DNA of 64,000 nucleotides from Phil1 sp964487565 (GCA_964487565.1 CAZARN010000008.1:1-64000); one strand, 5' to 3'; counted from the stretch's first letter, positions 40,783 through 49,611 are shown. Numbers and translations: made by a program. Notes: generated from the sequence alone by a model not told the origin.

Positions 40783-42141
40783 ATGAAAAAAGCCGTTTCG
40801 ATAATCTTCACCGCCCTCTTCCTCGCCCTGTGCATATTGCCCGGAGCTGCCTATCTGTGCGGATACACGGCCGAGAACCGCGAGAACCGTCCCCTCGCGC
40901 GGGAGGCGGAGCTGTTCGGCCGCAGCGGGCTCAACCTTTCCTTCCCCAAGGATTTCGACGACTGGTGGGAGGATCATTTCGGCCTTCGCGAGGAGCTTGT
41001 GACAGCCTTCCACGGCCTCACCATAAGCGCCGTGCGCGACACGCTCAACGACAAGGTCATCGTCGGACGCGGCAACTATCTCTATTATTCCGAAACGCTC
41101 GACGATTATCTTCACATAAACCTTTTGAGCGACGCGCAGATACGGCAGGCCGCCGATGTGCTTCGCCTGATCGGCGAATACTGCGAAAGCCGCGGAATGC
41201 GCTTCATATTCATGAACGCGCCCGACAAATGCACGGTTTATCCCGAATACATGCCCTCATATCTTGCCCCGGCCGACGGCGCGTCCAACATGGAACGCCT
41301 CTATGCGGCGCTTGACGGCTGCGGCGTGGAGACGCTCGATCTTGCGTCGCTGCTCATCTCCTGCAAGGATGAGGGCGACCTGTATTACGAGCAGGATACG
41401 CATTGGAACGCGCGCGGCGCGCGCATCGCTTACCGCGCGATAATGGAGCTTGCTGCGGGGAGCGCCGAATATGACGCATACGAGAGCGACAGCGGCAATG
41501 AAAAATACGGCTGGCGCGGCGATCTGCATGAATTCGTGCTGCCTGCGGCCGAAGGCACGCTCAAATACGTCGAATACGCGTCCGGCGGCGATTACGAAAC
41601 CGACCCGGGCGCGAATGCCTCGCGCGACAACGCCTTCGGCACGGTCTCTGATAAAAACGACCTGAGGCTTCTGATGTTCCGCGACTCCTTTGCCGAGGCG
41701 CTTATACCGCTCATCAGCGCGAACGCCGGCCGCGCCGTATATTCAAAGGAGTTTCCGTATAACTTCGTCGCAGAGGGCGAGGATTTCGACGTCGTCATAA
41801 TCGAGCTTGTGGAGCGCAACATACCCAATCTCATCGCCTCCGCGCCGTTGATGCCGGGCGTTGAAACCGCTCTGCCCGCAAATGCCGCGGCCGTCGCCGC
41901 CGACGTGCTCACAAGGCAGCGCAGCGGGTACACGCAGCTTTACGGCAGCTACGGCGGCGAATACGCCGGCGGCGTGTTCGTCGAGCTTGCATACGCCGAC
42001 GGATCAAAGCGCGTTTATGAGGCGTTCCCCTTGCTCGACGAGGAGCTTGCCGCGTCGGCGGGCGAGGACGCGGCGGGTTTTGTGCTCACGCTCCCTCAGC
42101 AGGCGGACGGCTTCGTCTCCTGCAAGGTATACATTTCATAA
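40783..42141 (+). CDS. DHHW/AlgJ-like SGNH acetylesterase-type protein
   Basis: A 452-residue membrane-anchored exported protein (N-terminal helix SIIFTALFLALCILPGAAYL). The SGNH-like AlgX/AlgJ domain shows FDDWWEDHFGLREELV, the catalytic Asp-x-x-His in YEQDTHWNARGARIAY and the nucleophile Ser in MFRDSFAEALIPL. Such proteins move or place the acetyl group delivered by the MBOAT partner. It sits 14 nt after the acyltransferase gene. Confidence 0.88.
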   Translation: MKKAVSIIFTALFLALCILPGAAYLCGYTAENRENRPLAREAELFGRSGLNLSFPKDFDDWWEDHFGLREELVTAFHGLTISAVRDTLNDKVIVGRGNYLYYSETLDDYLHINLLSDAQIRQAADVLRLIGEYCESRGMRFIFMNAPDKCTVYPEYMPSYLAPADGASNMERLYAALDGCGVETLDLASLLISCKDEGDLYYEQDTHWNARGARIAYRAIMELAAGSAEYDAYESDSGNEKYGWRGDLHEFVLPAAEGTLKYVEYASGGDYETDPGANASRDNAFGTVSDKNDLRLLMFRDSFAEALIPLISANAGRAVYSKEFPYNFVAEGEDFDVVIIELVERNIPNLIASAPLMPGVETALPANAAAVAADVLTRQRSGYTQLYGSYGGEYAGGVFVELAYADGSKRVYEAFPLLDEELAASAGEDAAGFVLTLPQQADGFVSCKVYIS

Positions 42142-42166
42142 AGCTTGCACGCGGTTGCGATATGGA

Positions 42167-42195
42167 TTACAATAATAGGATATGATGCGTATAAT
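42167..42195 (+). promoter_or_regulatory. Promoter of the VanW gene
   Basis: TTACAA (42167-42172), 17 bp and consensus TATAAT (42190-42195). It decides the start of the VanW gene: an ATG at 42196 would lie before the transcription start. Confidence 0.75.
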
Positions 42196-42222
42196 ATGGA
42201 AAATGAACGCGCACGAGGTAAT

Positions 42223-43983
42223 ATGGCAAACGGTATGGGATACGATGAGGGGCCGCAGCTCCCCAATTACATGAAAAAGCAAATGGATAAGAACGCCGCC
42301 GAAAAGCGGCCTGTTTCGCGTACTTCGCAGTCCGCGCGCACGGGTTCGACCGGCACGAAAAGCCGCGCCGGCAGCGCCTCCGGATCCACTGGCAAAAGCG
42401 CGGCGAAAAGCAGAAGCGGCAGCGCTTCTTCGCATACTACCGGAGGCAGAACGGCTTCCGGCAAACCGTCATCGGGTAGGAAACGCAAGAAGAATACCGC
42501 AGGCTCCGCATTGAAGGTATTGATCGGTATCGCAGCGGTGCTTGTCGCCGTCATACTTATCGTGTTCCTTACGGGACGCGGCGAGGGCGCAAGTCAGGAC
42601 ATATCCGATTTTCTCTCCGGCAAAAAGACGTTCGCGCAGGGCGTGAAGCTCATCGGCGTTGACGTTTCCGGTCTGACGCCCGAGGAGGCGACGGGCCTTG
42701 TGAAAAATGCCGCCGAAAAGACGCTCAAAACCGTCGGCATCAATATAATCGCCGGTGAAAGCTCCTTTACGCTTGCCTCGTCCGACATGGGCATGGGTTA
42801 CGACATCGAGAAAACGCTCGAGGACGGCCTTGAATACGGCCGTGACAACACCGTGACCGACGTGGCAGGCAACGGCGCGGGCGAGTTCGACGCCGAATAC
42901 ACATGGGACCGTGCGGCGATCATGACGGCGCTTGAGAACATCGCGGGCGCTGTGAACACCGTCGCGACGGAGCCTTACGCCGAGCCGGTGACGGACTGGG
43001 AAAGCAGCGAGCGTTTCAACTATATCGCCGGCGAGGAAGGCCGCGCGCTCAACCTTGAGGATACCGCGGATCAGGTGGAATACGCCCTCAGAAGCGGCAA
43101 TTTCCAGATGGATATCACCGCGGTGATGAACGCCGTCATGCCTGTCGGCTCGATCGACGACGTGAAGGCCGTGACTGTCGAGATCGCGGAATTCACCACC
43201 AAATTCACCGCCGCGCGCAGCGACGAAACAAAACAGAACAGAAAATTCAACATCCAGAAGGCCGCGGACATAATCAACGGCTATATCATAAAACCGGGCG
43301 AGGAATGGAGCTTCAACACGGTCGTCGGCCCGCGCACATACGATCTTGGCTGGAAGGGCGCAAACGGCATTTCAGGCGGCAAGGAATACACCACGCAGGC
43401 GGGCGGCGGCATATGCCAGGTGAGCACCACGCTTTACAACGCGCTTCTGTGCGGCAATTTCCAGATCACGGACAGGCGCGCGCATTCCATCCCTTCCGAC
43501 TATGTGGCAAAGGGCCTCGACGCCACCGTTGACACGTCGGGCATCGACCTTGTCTGGAAGAACAACACCGAATATCCCGTTTATATATTCGCCCGCGTTT
43601 CCCCCGTTGAAGGCAGCAGCAGCCGCAACACGATAACGGTCTATATTTACGGCGCTCCGCTGCCGGACGGCATAACATACAAGGCGCGCAGCGAGATAAT
43701 CGAAACGACCGAACGCACCGACACCGTATACACCGAGGACGCGACCATCCCCGTCGGCTATCAGAAGGAGACCGTCATCAGGCATGACGGATATGTGGTC
43801 GAGGCGTATCTTGACAAATACGTCAACGGCGACCTTTCCGAGTCCACGCTCATGTATACAGACAAATACAAGGGCAACCCGGCGGAGATATCCATCGGCA
43901 CAGGTCCCGCGCTCGCCGCCGACGCCGTGCCTGACGTCACCTGGCAGGTTTACGGCACGCCCGCGACCGTTCCAGGCGCATAA
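42223..43983 (+). CDS. VanW-family exported protein
   Basis: A 586-residue protein: a basic, Ser/Gly/Lys-rich cytoplasmic tail of about 90 residues (RTGSTGTKSRAGSASGSTGK), one membrane helix (ALKVLIGIAAVLVAVILIVF), peptidoglycan-binding-like repeats (GVDVSGLTPEEATGLVKNA), then the VanW domain with its signature QAGGGICQVSTTLYNALL, and a C-terminal G5-like segment (TIPVGYQKETVIRHDG). VanW proteins occur in some glycopeptide-resistance clusters but are common in Clostridia; the function is unknown. The ATG at 42223 has GAGG 4 nt upstream. It has its own promoter after the envelope operon. Confidence 0.88.
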   Translation: MANGMGYDEGPQLPNYMKKQMDKNAAEKRPVSRTSQSARTGSTGTKSRAGSASGSTGKSAAKSRSGSASSHTTGGRTASGKPSSGRKRKKNTAGSALKVLIGIAAVLVAVILIVFLTGRGEGASQDISDFLSGKKTFAQGVKLIGVDVSGLTPEEATGLVKNAAEKTLKTVGINIIAGESSFTLASSDMGMGYDIEKTLEDGLEYGRDNTVTDVAGNGAGEFDAEYTWDRAAIMTALENIAGAVNTVATEPYAEPVTDWESSERFNYIAGEEGRALNLEDTADQVEYALRSGNFQMDITAVMNAVMPVGSIDDVKAVTVEIAEFTTKFTAARSDETKQNRKFNIQKAADIINGYIIKPGEEWSFNTVVGPRTYDLGWKGANGISGGKEYTTQAGGGICQVSTTLYNALLCGNFQITDRRAHSIPSDYVAKGLDATVDTSGIDLVWKNNTEYPVYIFARVSPVEGSSSRNTITVYIYGAPLPDGITYKARSEIIETTERTDTVYTEDATIPVGYQKETVIRHDGYVVEAYLDKYVNGDLSESTLMYTDKYKGNPAEISIGTGPALAADAVPDVTWQVYGTPATVPGA

Positions 43984-44012
43984 CAGGCCTTTGCGGCCGA
44001 AAGCGTGATGAA

Positions 44013-44918
44013 GTGAAGGATGAACGTGTAAAAGGCTACATCTTTGTTGTTCTTTCAGCCATGCTTTACGGCATGTACCCTATCGCGTCCAAATTTGCAT
44101 ATTCAGGCGGCGCAACGCCTGTCGATCTTCTGCTTTTGAAGGGCACGGCGATTTTTCCGCTTGCCCTTCTCGGTTTTTTCAACAAAAAAACGGATATGCG
44201 CATCGCAAAACCCGAACGCGGGAAGACCCTCCGCGACATTGCGATCCTCGCCGTTTCCTGCGCGGTGCTGACCCCTCTGCTGCTGCTGAGTTCATATGCG
44301 CTCATACCCGCCGGCACGGCCACGGTCATCCATTACAGCTATTGCGTGATAACGCTTGTCATGTGCGTGATAATATACAGGGACAGGCTTGATCCGATAA
44401 AGCTCGTCTGCGTGATCATGTGTATTTCAGGCGTGTTCCTGCTTTATTCCCCGAAAATAGCCGGCAATCTTTCCGGCATGCTCCTTGCGCTCGCCTCCGC
44501 GTTCACATTCGCGTTTTATACGGTGTATCTCGATAAATCAGGGCTCCATTCAATGGAGCCCGTTAAGCTGCAATTCTATATACTGACTGTGAGCATACCG
44601 CTTTCGCTCATTTACGCCGCCGCGACCCGTTCCTTTTCATTTAAAATGAGCGCCCCGGCATGGGGCGCTGCATTGGCATACTATATGCTCGGGGCTACTT
44701 TCGCGAGCCTCTTTTTTCAGATGGGCGTTCACCGCATCGGTTCGCAACGCTCCGCGATCCTGAGCACCATTGAGCCGCTGACGAGCGTCGTATTCGGCGT
44801 CACGCTGTTCAATGAGCAGCTCACCTGGCGAAGCGCCGCCGGCATGGCCGTGATACTTGCGGCCGCGGTGCTCATCACCGTTATCGACGGGAAGCGAGCG
44901 AAGCGCACGCGCGCGTGA
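44013..44918 (+). CDS. DMT-superfamily (EamA) transporter
   Basis: A 301-residue ten-helix transporter with two EamA repeats; the second repeat carries FASLFFQMGVHRIGSQRSAILSTI-like features (segment GSQRSAILSTIEPLTSVVF) typical of the drug/metabolite family. The substrate is unknown (amino acid or metabolite export is common). The start is GTG at 44013 with no strong ribosome site, so it could rely on VanW. Its last 38 bp overlap the 3' end of the convergent metK gene. Confidence 0.88.
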   Translation: MKDERVKGYIFVVLSAMLYGMYPIASKFAYSGGATPVDLLLLKGTAIFPLALLGFFNKKTDMRIAKPERGKTLRDIAILAVSCAVLTPLLLLSSYALIPAGTATVIHYSYCVITLVMCVIIYRDRLDPIKLVCVIMCISGVFLLYSPKIAGNLSGMLLALASAFTFAFYTVYLDKSGLHSMEPVKLQFYILTVSIPLSLIYAAATRSFSFKMSAPAWGAALAYYMLGATFASLFFQMGVHRIGSQRSAILSTIEPLTSVVFGVTLFNEQLTWRSAAGMAVILAAAVLITVIDGKRAKRTRA

Positions 44919-46071
44919 GCTTGTCGCAAAGATCCGTCTTCTCCCACGGCATTGCGGGATCGCCGAAATGACCGAAGGACGCGGTGCGGCGGTATATCGG
45001 GCGGCGAAGGTCAAGCGCGCGGATGATCGCCTCCGGGCGAAGATCAAAGCTTGCGCGGACGGCTTCAGTCAAAATATCATCCGCATATTTGCCGGTCGCG
45101 AACGTGTCAACGTTGACGGAGACAGGCTCCGCCACGCCAATCGCGTATGCAAGCTGTATCTCGCATCTGTCCGCAAGCCCCGCGGCAACGATGTTCTTCG
45201 CAAGATACCGCGCCGCGTATGACGCGCTGCGATCCACCTTCGTGGGATCCTTTCCGGAGAACGCGCCGCCGCCGTGGCGCGCGTATCCGCCATAGGTATC
45301 CACGATTATTTTGCGTCCCGTCAGACCCGAGTCGCCGTGCGGCCCGCCGATCACGAACCGGCCCGTCGGATTCACATATATGGTCGTATTGTCATCCACA
45401 AGCGCCTTGGGCAGCACCGGGCGGATCACATGCTCGATTATCGCGCGCCTTATCTCTTCCTGTGAGATCTCGGGCGCATGCTGCGCGCTCACAACGATCG
45501 CGTCAAGGCGCACCGGCTTGCCGTCGTCATATTCGACGGTGACCTGCGCTTTTCCGTCCGGCCTCAGCCACGGCAGCGTCCCGTCCCTGCGCACGGCGCA
45601 GAGCCTGCGCGTGAGCGCGTGGGCAAGATATATCGGCAGCGGCATGAACTCGTCCGTCTCGCGCGAAGCATAGCCGAACATCATGCCCTGATCGCCCGCG
45701 CCCGTCGCCATATCCACCTCGCGGCCTTCCTTGGCTTCAAGCGAGCGGTCCACGCCCAGCGCGATATCCGGCGACTGCGTGCCGAGCGCGATTATCACGC
45801 GGCAGTTATCGCCGTCAAAGCCGAGCGACGGATCGTCATAACCTATCTCCTTTATGGTCTTTCTGACGAGCGCTTCAACATCGACCTTGGCAGTTGATGT
45901 GATCTCGCCCATCACGAGCACGAGCTGTGTCGTGACCGTGCATTCGCACGCGACGCGCGCATAAGGATCGAGCGCAAGATATGCGTCGAGCACCGTGTCG
46001 GATAATATGTCGCATACTTTATCCGGATGTCCGTCTGTGACGGATTCTGATGTGAAAAGCTTCTTTGTCAT
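44881..46071 (-). CDS. metK: S-adenosylmethionine synthetase
   Basis: MetK (396 aa) makes SAM from methionine and ATP. Motifs present include SESVTDGHPDKVCD at the N-terminus, GAGDQGMMFGYA (about residue 120), FVIGGPHGDSGLTGRKIIVDTYGG and GGGAFSGKDPTKVDRSASY. Length and domains are normal. It is monocistronic and preceded by a SAM-I riboswitch, giving feedback by its product. Its end overlaps the DMT transporter gene by 38 bp on the opposite strand. Confidence 0.97.
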   Translation of the reverse strand: MTKKLFTSESVTDGHPDKVCDILSDTVLDAYLALDPYARVACECTVTTQLVLVMGEITSTAKVDVEALVRKTIKEIGYDDPSLGFDGDNCRVIIALGTQSPDIALGVDRSLEAKEGREVDMATGAGDQGMMFGYASRETDEFMPLPIYLAHALTRRLCAVRRDGTLPWLRPDGKAQVTVEYDDGKPVRLDAIVVSAQHAPEISQEEIRRAIIEHVIRPVLPKALVDDNTTIYVNPTGRFVIGGPHGDSGLTGRKIIVDTYGGYARHGGGAFSGKDPTKVDRSASYAARYLAKNIVAAGLADRCEIQLAYAIGVAEPVSVNVDTFATGKYADDILTEAVRASFDLRPEAIIRALDLRRPIYRRTASFGHFGDPAMPWEKTDLCDKLTRACASLASRR

Positions 46072-46130
46072 TTTCTTTCTCCTTTTCCTCTGTTATTTGC
46101 AGCCTCATGTCGGCGGCATAAGCGGGGACG

Positions 46131-46274
46131 AAATAAAATTCGCCTCGCGAAAAACGAGACGAAAAAGAGATCTATCGCTCATCTTTCGGCAATGCCGCGG
46201 GATTTGGCACCTTACGCTCACCGCGCAGGTTGCCGGGTTTCACAGGGCCCGTCCCCTCAACCGCTCTTGATAAG
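46131..46274 (-). ncRNA. SAM-I riboswitch (S box) with terminator, upstream of metK
   Basis: The aptamer runs 46274 to 46178 on the minus strand: it opens with CTTATCAAGAG, then GGTTGAGGGGACGGGCCC, CCCGGCAACC, GGTGCCAAATCC and closes with GAAAGATGAG, the S-box consensus. It is followed by a terminator hairpin (TTCGTCTCG/CGAGGCGAA at 46155-46163 and 46139-46147) and TTTTATTT. High SAM should terminate transcription before metK. Confidence 0.97.
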
Positions 46275-46296
46275 GCTTTATTAACTTGTCGGGCAT

Positions 46297-46326
46297 ATCG
46301 TAACATGAAGCCGCGGGGTAAGTCAA
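46297..46326 (-). promoter_or_regulatory. Promoter of metK
   Basis: TTGACT (46321-46326), 18 bp and TACGAT (46297-46302) on the minus strand, just before the riboswitch. Confidence 0.75.
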
Positions 46327-46385
46327 CACCCGCGGCTTTGATAAATTGCAAATATGGCGTGAATTCTCTTGTACGGACTACATCG

Positions 46386-46778
46386 TCAATACGAATTCAT
46401 CAGCGAAACGCCTGCGGCGGTGCAAATTATGACCACCACGATCGAGATCGCTATGCTTATGAGAACCCACATCAGCGTCGCGCGGCAGAAATTCTTTCTG
46501 TTCTGATTCACGTTGCTTCCGAACGCCCAAACGAGCGTGCAGATGAAACCCGCGATCGGCAACGCAAGCACCAGCATCATCCAAAACCACTCGCTCGTCT
46601 TCATCGGGGCGGCGTTGGGATCGGCGGGCGCATTGTTGAACGCCTGTTGCTGATAGACCGGCTGCTGCTGCGTATTGGCGGGCTGGGCCGGCTGTGCGGG
46701 CGGATCGATTTTAGCGCCGCATCCGGAGCAAAAACGGGTGCCGTCCGGGTTATTTGTTCCGCAATTCGGACAGATCAT
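46386..46778 (-). CDS. Zinc-ribbon membrane protein
   Basis: A 130-residue protein with an N-terminal double-CxxC zinc ribbon (CPNCGTNNPDGTRFCSGCG), a Gln/Pro/Ala linker and two hydrophobic helices (WFWMMLVLALPIAGFICTLV and LMWVLISIAISIVVVIICTA). The function is unknown. Many such proteins in Clostridia and human-gut Firmicutes are membrane sensors or scaffolds, but nothing here proves it. ATG at 46778 has GAGGAGG upstream. It is divergent from another zinc-ribbon protein gene. Confidence 0.85.
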   Translation of the reverse strand: MICPNCGTNNPDGTRFCSGCGAKIDPPAQPAQPANTQQQPVYQQQAFNNAPADPNAAPMKTSEWFWMMLVLALPIAGFICTLVWAFGSNVNQNRKNFCRATLMWVLISIAISIVVVIICTAAGVSLMNSY

Positions 46779-46807
46779 GATTTGATACCTCCTCATCTTT
46801 TTGTATA

Positions 46808-46836
46808 ATCATAACATATTTCGACAGAATGTTAAA
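46808..46836 (-). promoter_or_regulatory. Promoter of the 46386-46778 gene
   Basis: TTTAAC (46831-46836), 17 bp and TATGAT (46808-46813) on the minus strand, only 7 bp from the opposing promoter. Confidence 0.55.
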
Positions 46837-46843
46837 GTGTGCG

Positions 46844-46872
46844 TTGGACAAATGCGCGCCATGTGCTATAAT
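46844..46872 (+). promoter_or_regulatory. Promoter of the Tim44-like gene
   Basis: TTGGAC (46844-46849), 17 bp and consensus TATAAT (46867-46872). Confidence 0.75.
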
Positions 46873-46916
46873 CAAAACGGATGTAACATATCATGATCGT
46901 ATAAGGGGAGTGAACA

Positions 46917-47855
46917 ATGGATAAAAGGCGTTTTGTAATATTTGCGCTTGCCATGGTCCTCATTGCCGTTTTCATGTTGTCGCCTGTTGCGGGCATCGCC
47001 GATGCCGGCGACTTTTCCGGCGGCAGCGATTACGGCGGAGGCAGTTCCGGCGGGGGCAGCAGCGACTGGAGCAGCAGCGACTGGGGCAGCGACAGCTCAT
47101 CCACATGGTCGTCCGACGGCACCACCAATTACAGCGACGGCGAAGACAGCGGCGGCGGCGGCGGTCTTATCGTTGTCGCAATAGTCATTCTTGTTATTCT
47201 CTTCGTCGTCTTCGGCAAGAAGAACAAGTCCGGTTCCGGCACGGTCGTGGCACCGGGCGCGCAGCGCACCGTTATGCCCATGACCATCGCGCAGCTCAAG
47301 GAAATGGATCCGAAGTTCTCCGAGGAGGCCATGAAGGAGCGCATCTCCAACACATATATCAAGATGCAGCAGCAGTGGCAGGAAAAGGATTGGGAGCCCA
47401 TGCGCACCTATCTCTCCGACACGCTGTTCAACCAGATGAAGAGCGGCGTGGACGCGAAGATACGCAATCACCAGACGAACTATGTCGAGCGCATCGCGAT
47501 ACTTGGCGTAGAGCTTACTGGCTTCGGTCAGGACGAAAAGCACGATATCGTGACCGCCGTGTTGCAGACCCGCATCGTGGATTACACCATGGAGGATAGC
47601 TCCGGCAAGCTCGTGAGCGGCTCGCGCACCGCGGAGAAGTTTATGACATACGAATGGACGCTCATCCGCACAAAGGGTGCGAAGACCTTCGTTGCGGGCT
47701 CGGACGAGACCAAGCATTGCCCGAACTGCGGCGCGCCGCTTGATCTCAACAACGCCACCAAGTGCGAATACTGCGGCGCGGTCATCGCCGCCGCCGAGTA
47801 TGACTGGGTGCTCAACAACATCAAGGGCCTTGCCCAGAGGACGTCCGGCAACTGA
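46917..47855 (+). CDS. Tim44-like domain protein with zinc ribbon
   Basis: A 312-residue protein: signal or anchor helix (FVIFALAMVLIAVFMLSPVAG), a Gly/Ser/Asp/Trp-rich segment (about 30-80), a membrane helix (LIVVAIVILVILFVVFG), then a Tim44-like cytosolic domain (MTIAQLKEMDPKFSEEAMKE to FMTYEWTLIRTKG) and a C-terminal zinc ribbon (CPNCGAPLDLNNATKCEYCG). Two membrane passes with the Ser/Gly loop outside fit this layout. The Tim44-like fold often binds proteins near membranes; its role here is unknown. GGGGAG lies 7 nt before the ATG. Confidence 0.87.
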   Translation: MDKRRFVIFALAMVLIAVFMLSPVAGIADAGDFSGGSDYGGGSSGGGSSDWSSSDWGSDSSSTWSSDGTTNYSDGEDSGGGGGLIVVAIVILVILFVVFGKKNKSGSGTVVAPGAQRTVMPMTIAQLKEMDPKFSEEAMKERISNTYIKMQQQWQEKDWEPMRTYLSDTLFNQMKSGVDAKIRNHQTNYVERIAILGVELTGFGQDEKHDIVTAVLQTRIVDYTMEDSSGKLVSGSRTAEKFMTYEWTLIRTKGAKTFVAGSDETKHCPNCGAPLDLNNATKCEYCGAVIAAAEYDWVLNNIKGLAQRTSGN

Positions 47856-47873
47856 GCTTGACACGCGCGACAA

Positions 47874-47905
47874 CGGGCCGCGGCAAACGCCGCGGCCCGT
47901 TTTTT
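47874..47905 (+). terminator. Terminator after the Tim44-like gene
   Basis: An 11-bp perfect GC stem (CGGGCCGCGGC/GCCGCGGCCCG) with an AAAC loop and six Ts on the plus strand. Confidence 0.95.
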
Positions 47906-47930
47906 GCGTTCACGGGCGCGTTCAGGTTTA

Positions 47931-49421
47931 TCAGCGCAGAAGCTCCACGACCCTCGTTGCCGTGTTTTCAACGAATGCGCGGTCATGCTCCACGAAAAGC
48001 ATTGTCGGCGCGCCCTCCCTTATGAGAGATTCGATCTGTATCCTTGAAAGCACATCGATATAATTGAGCGGCTCATCCCAGACATAAAGGTGCGCGCGCT
48101 CGGAAAGGCTACGCGCGATAAGCACTTTTTTGCGCTGCCCGGCGGAATATGAATCCATATCCTTTTCAAACTGCACGCGCTCAAAATCGAGCTTGCGCAA
48201 TATGGTGAGCATAAGGCTCAAGTCGACGCCGCAGCGCCTCGCATAATCGGAAACGCTGCCGGAAAGGCCCGATGTATCCTGCGGTACATAGCTTATGACA
48301 AGCCCCGTGCCGACGCGCACGACGCCGTCGTGCGGTATGTTCTCTCCTGTGATAAGCTTCAATATGCTCGATTTGCCGCAGCCGTTCGGCCCCGTCAGGG
48401 CGACGCGCTCCCCGCAGAGAAGCTCCATGTTCAACCCCGTGAAGACCTCCCTGTCGCCGTATGCAACGCTGAGTCCGCGAAGCTCCAGCAGCCGCTGCGT
48501 GCGGAACACCTCCGGATGTATCGCGAGGTTCTCGTTGCGCTCTATGTTTTTGAGGAGCTTCTCCTTGTCATCCACGGCGCTTTGCTGCCGTCGTTCAAGG
48601 TTTTTGCGTCTCTGCTGCATCTTTGCGGACTGCGCCCCCATATATGCGCGCGAGTTTTTCGGCTTCTCACTCGATGAAACGCCGCCGATCTTTGACGCTT
48701 CGGCGCGGTCGGCCCAGGCAGAGGATTCGCGTGCCGACTGTTTGAGGCGGTATATTTCCGCGGTGAGCTTCTCGTTTTGCGCAAGCTCAAAAGCATCCTG
48801 CCTCGCCTTGTTCTCATACCACTGCGAAAAATTGCCGCGCGTCACGGTGATGTCCGCCTTGTTTATAGAAAGGATATGATCCACGCATCCGTCGAGGAAC
48901 GCGCGATCGTGGCTCACGAGGATGAAACCCTTTTTGCCTGCAAGATAATCGCGCACGATATCCCTCGCGCGCATATCAAGATGATTTGTAGGCTCGTCGA
49001 TGAGCAGGAAGTTGTTCTCCTTCAGGAAAAGCGCCGCGAGCAGCGCCTTTGTGCGCTCCCCGTGACTGAGCGTTTCAAACGGGCGATACAGCGTATCCTC
49101 CGAAAGGCCCAGCAGCGAAAATTCACGCAGGAGCTGCCAGAGCATATGCCCTTCGCTGATCGAATCGAGAACATCTTTCGTGTCGCGCCCGGCGTCCCTG
49201 ACCTCAAACGGGAAATAATCAAAGCGAACGGACGCATTTATGCTTCCGCGGTATTCATATTTGCCCATCAGAAGATTGATGAAAGTGGTTTTTCCGCGGC
49301 CGTTGCGTCCGGTGAAACCAAGCCGCCAGTCCGTATCGATTTCAAACGAAACGTGTTCAAATATGTTATCATAGCTGCCGTCATAGCAGAAAGTAAGATC
49401 GTTGACAGATATCTGCGACAT
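47931..49421 (-). CDS. ABC-F ribosome-protection-type protein
   Basis: A 496-residue soluble ABC-F protein with two ABC domains and no membrane part. Domain 1 has Walker A GRNGRGKTT, signature TLSHGERTKALLAALF and Walker B NFLLIDEPTNHLDM; domain 2 has GPNGCGKSS, SYSAGQRKKVLIARSL and LYVWDEPLNYIDV. The linker is long and Gln/Arg/Lys-rich (ribosome-tRNA contact). The substitution of HLDM by YIDV in domain 2 and the overall layout fit antibiotic-resistance ABC-F proteins (Lsa/CplR-like), which displace drugs from the 50S A/P site; the drug is not predictable. ATG at 49421 has a G7 tract 8 nt upstream. Confidence 0.88.
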   Translation of the reverse strand: MSQISVNDLTFCYDGSYDNIFEHVSFEIDTDWRLGFTGRNGRGKTTFINLLMGKYEYRGSINASVRFDYFPFEVRDAGRDTKDVLDSISEGHMLWQLLREFSLLGLSEDTLYRPFETLSHGERTKALLAALFLKENNFLLIDEPTNHLDMRARDIVRDYLAGKKGFILVSHDRAFLDGCVDHILSINKADITVTRGNFSQWYENKARQDAFELAQNEKLTAEIYRLKQSARESSAWADRAEASKIGGVSSSEKPKNSRAYMGAQSAKMQQRRKNLERRQQSAVDDKEKLLKNIERNENLAIHPEVFRTQRLLELRGLSVAYGDREVFTGLNMELLCGERVALTGPNGCGKSSILKLITGENIPHDGVVRVGTGLVISYVPQDTSGLSGSVSDYARRCGVDLSLMLTILRKLDFERVQFEKDMDSYSAGQRKKVLIARSLSERAHLYVWDEPLNYIDVLSRIQIESLIREGAPTMLFVEHDRAFVENTATRVVELLR

Positions 49422-49449
49422 AAATATAAGACCCCCCCGGATTGTCAAA

Positions 49450-49534
49450 ATGCGCGAGCGAATCGGCAACGCAACAAAGGCGGCAATTCAAGCCGTCCGC
49501 ATCGCCGGAACAAACAGTTCGCTCAGTTGCGCAT
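49450..49534 (-). promoter_or_regulatory. Structured leader of the ABC-F gene with a tiny uORF
   Basis: The leader of about 140 nt contains a long-range 13-bp helix with a 4-nt bulge: ATGCGC and GAGCGAA (49534-49518) pair with TTCGCTC and GCGCAT (49462-49450), followed by TTTT. A three-codon ORF, ATG-CGC-AAC-TGA (49534-49523), with GGAG upstream begins at the base of this helix. This looks like a leader-peptide attenuator of the kind found before resistance ABC-F genes. Confidence 0.6.
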
Positions 49535-49566
49535 CCTTACATCTCCAATACGTTGGTCTTTCGATC

Positions 49567-49595
49567 ATGATACCACACTTTTATCCGGCAGGCAA
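49567..49595 (-). promoter_or_regulatory. Promoter of the ABC-F gene
   Basis: TTGCCT (49590-49595), 17 bp and TATCAT (49567-49572) on the minus strand. Confidence 0.6.
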
Positions 49596-49611
49596 CCGGC
49601 AAAGCTTCGCC

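Noticed and set aside
49432..49438. C7/G7 tract before the ABC-F start as a phase-variation switch
   Set aside because: It is short and most easily explained as the ribosome binding site; no evidence of length variation.
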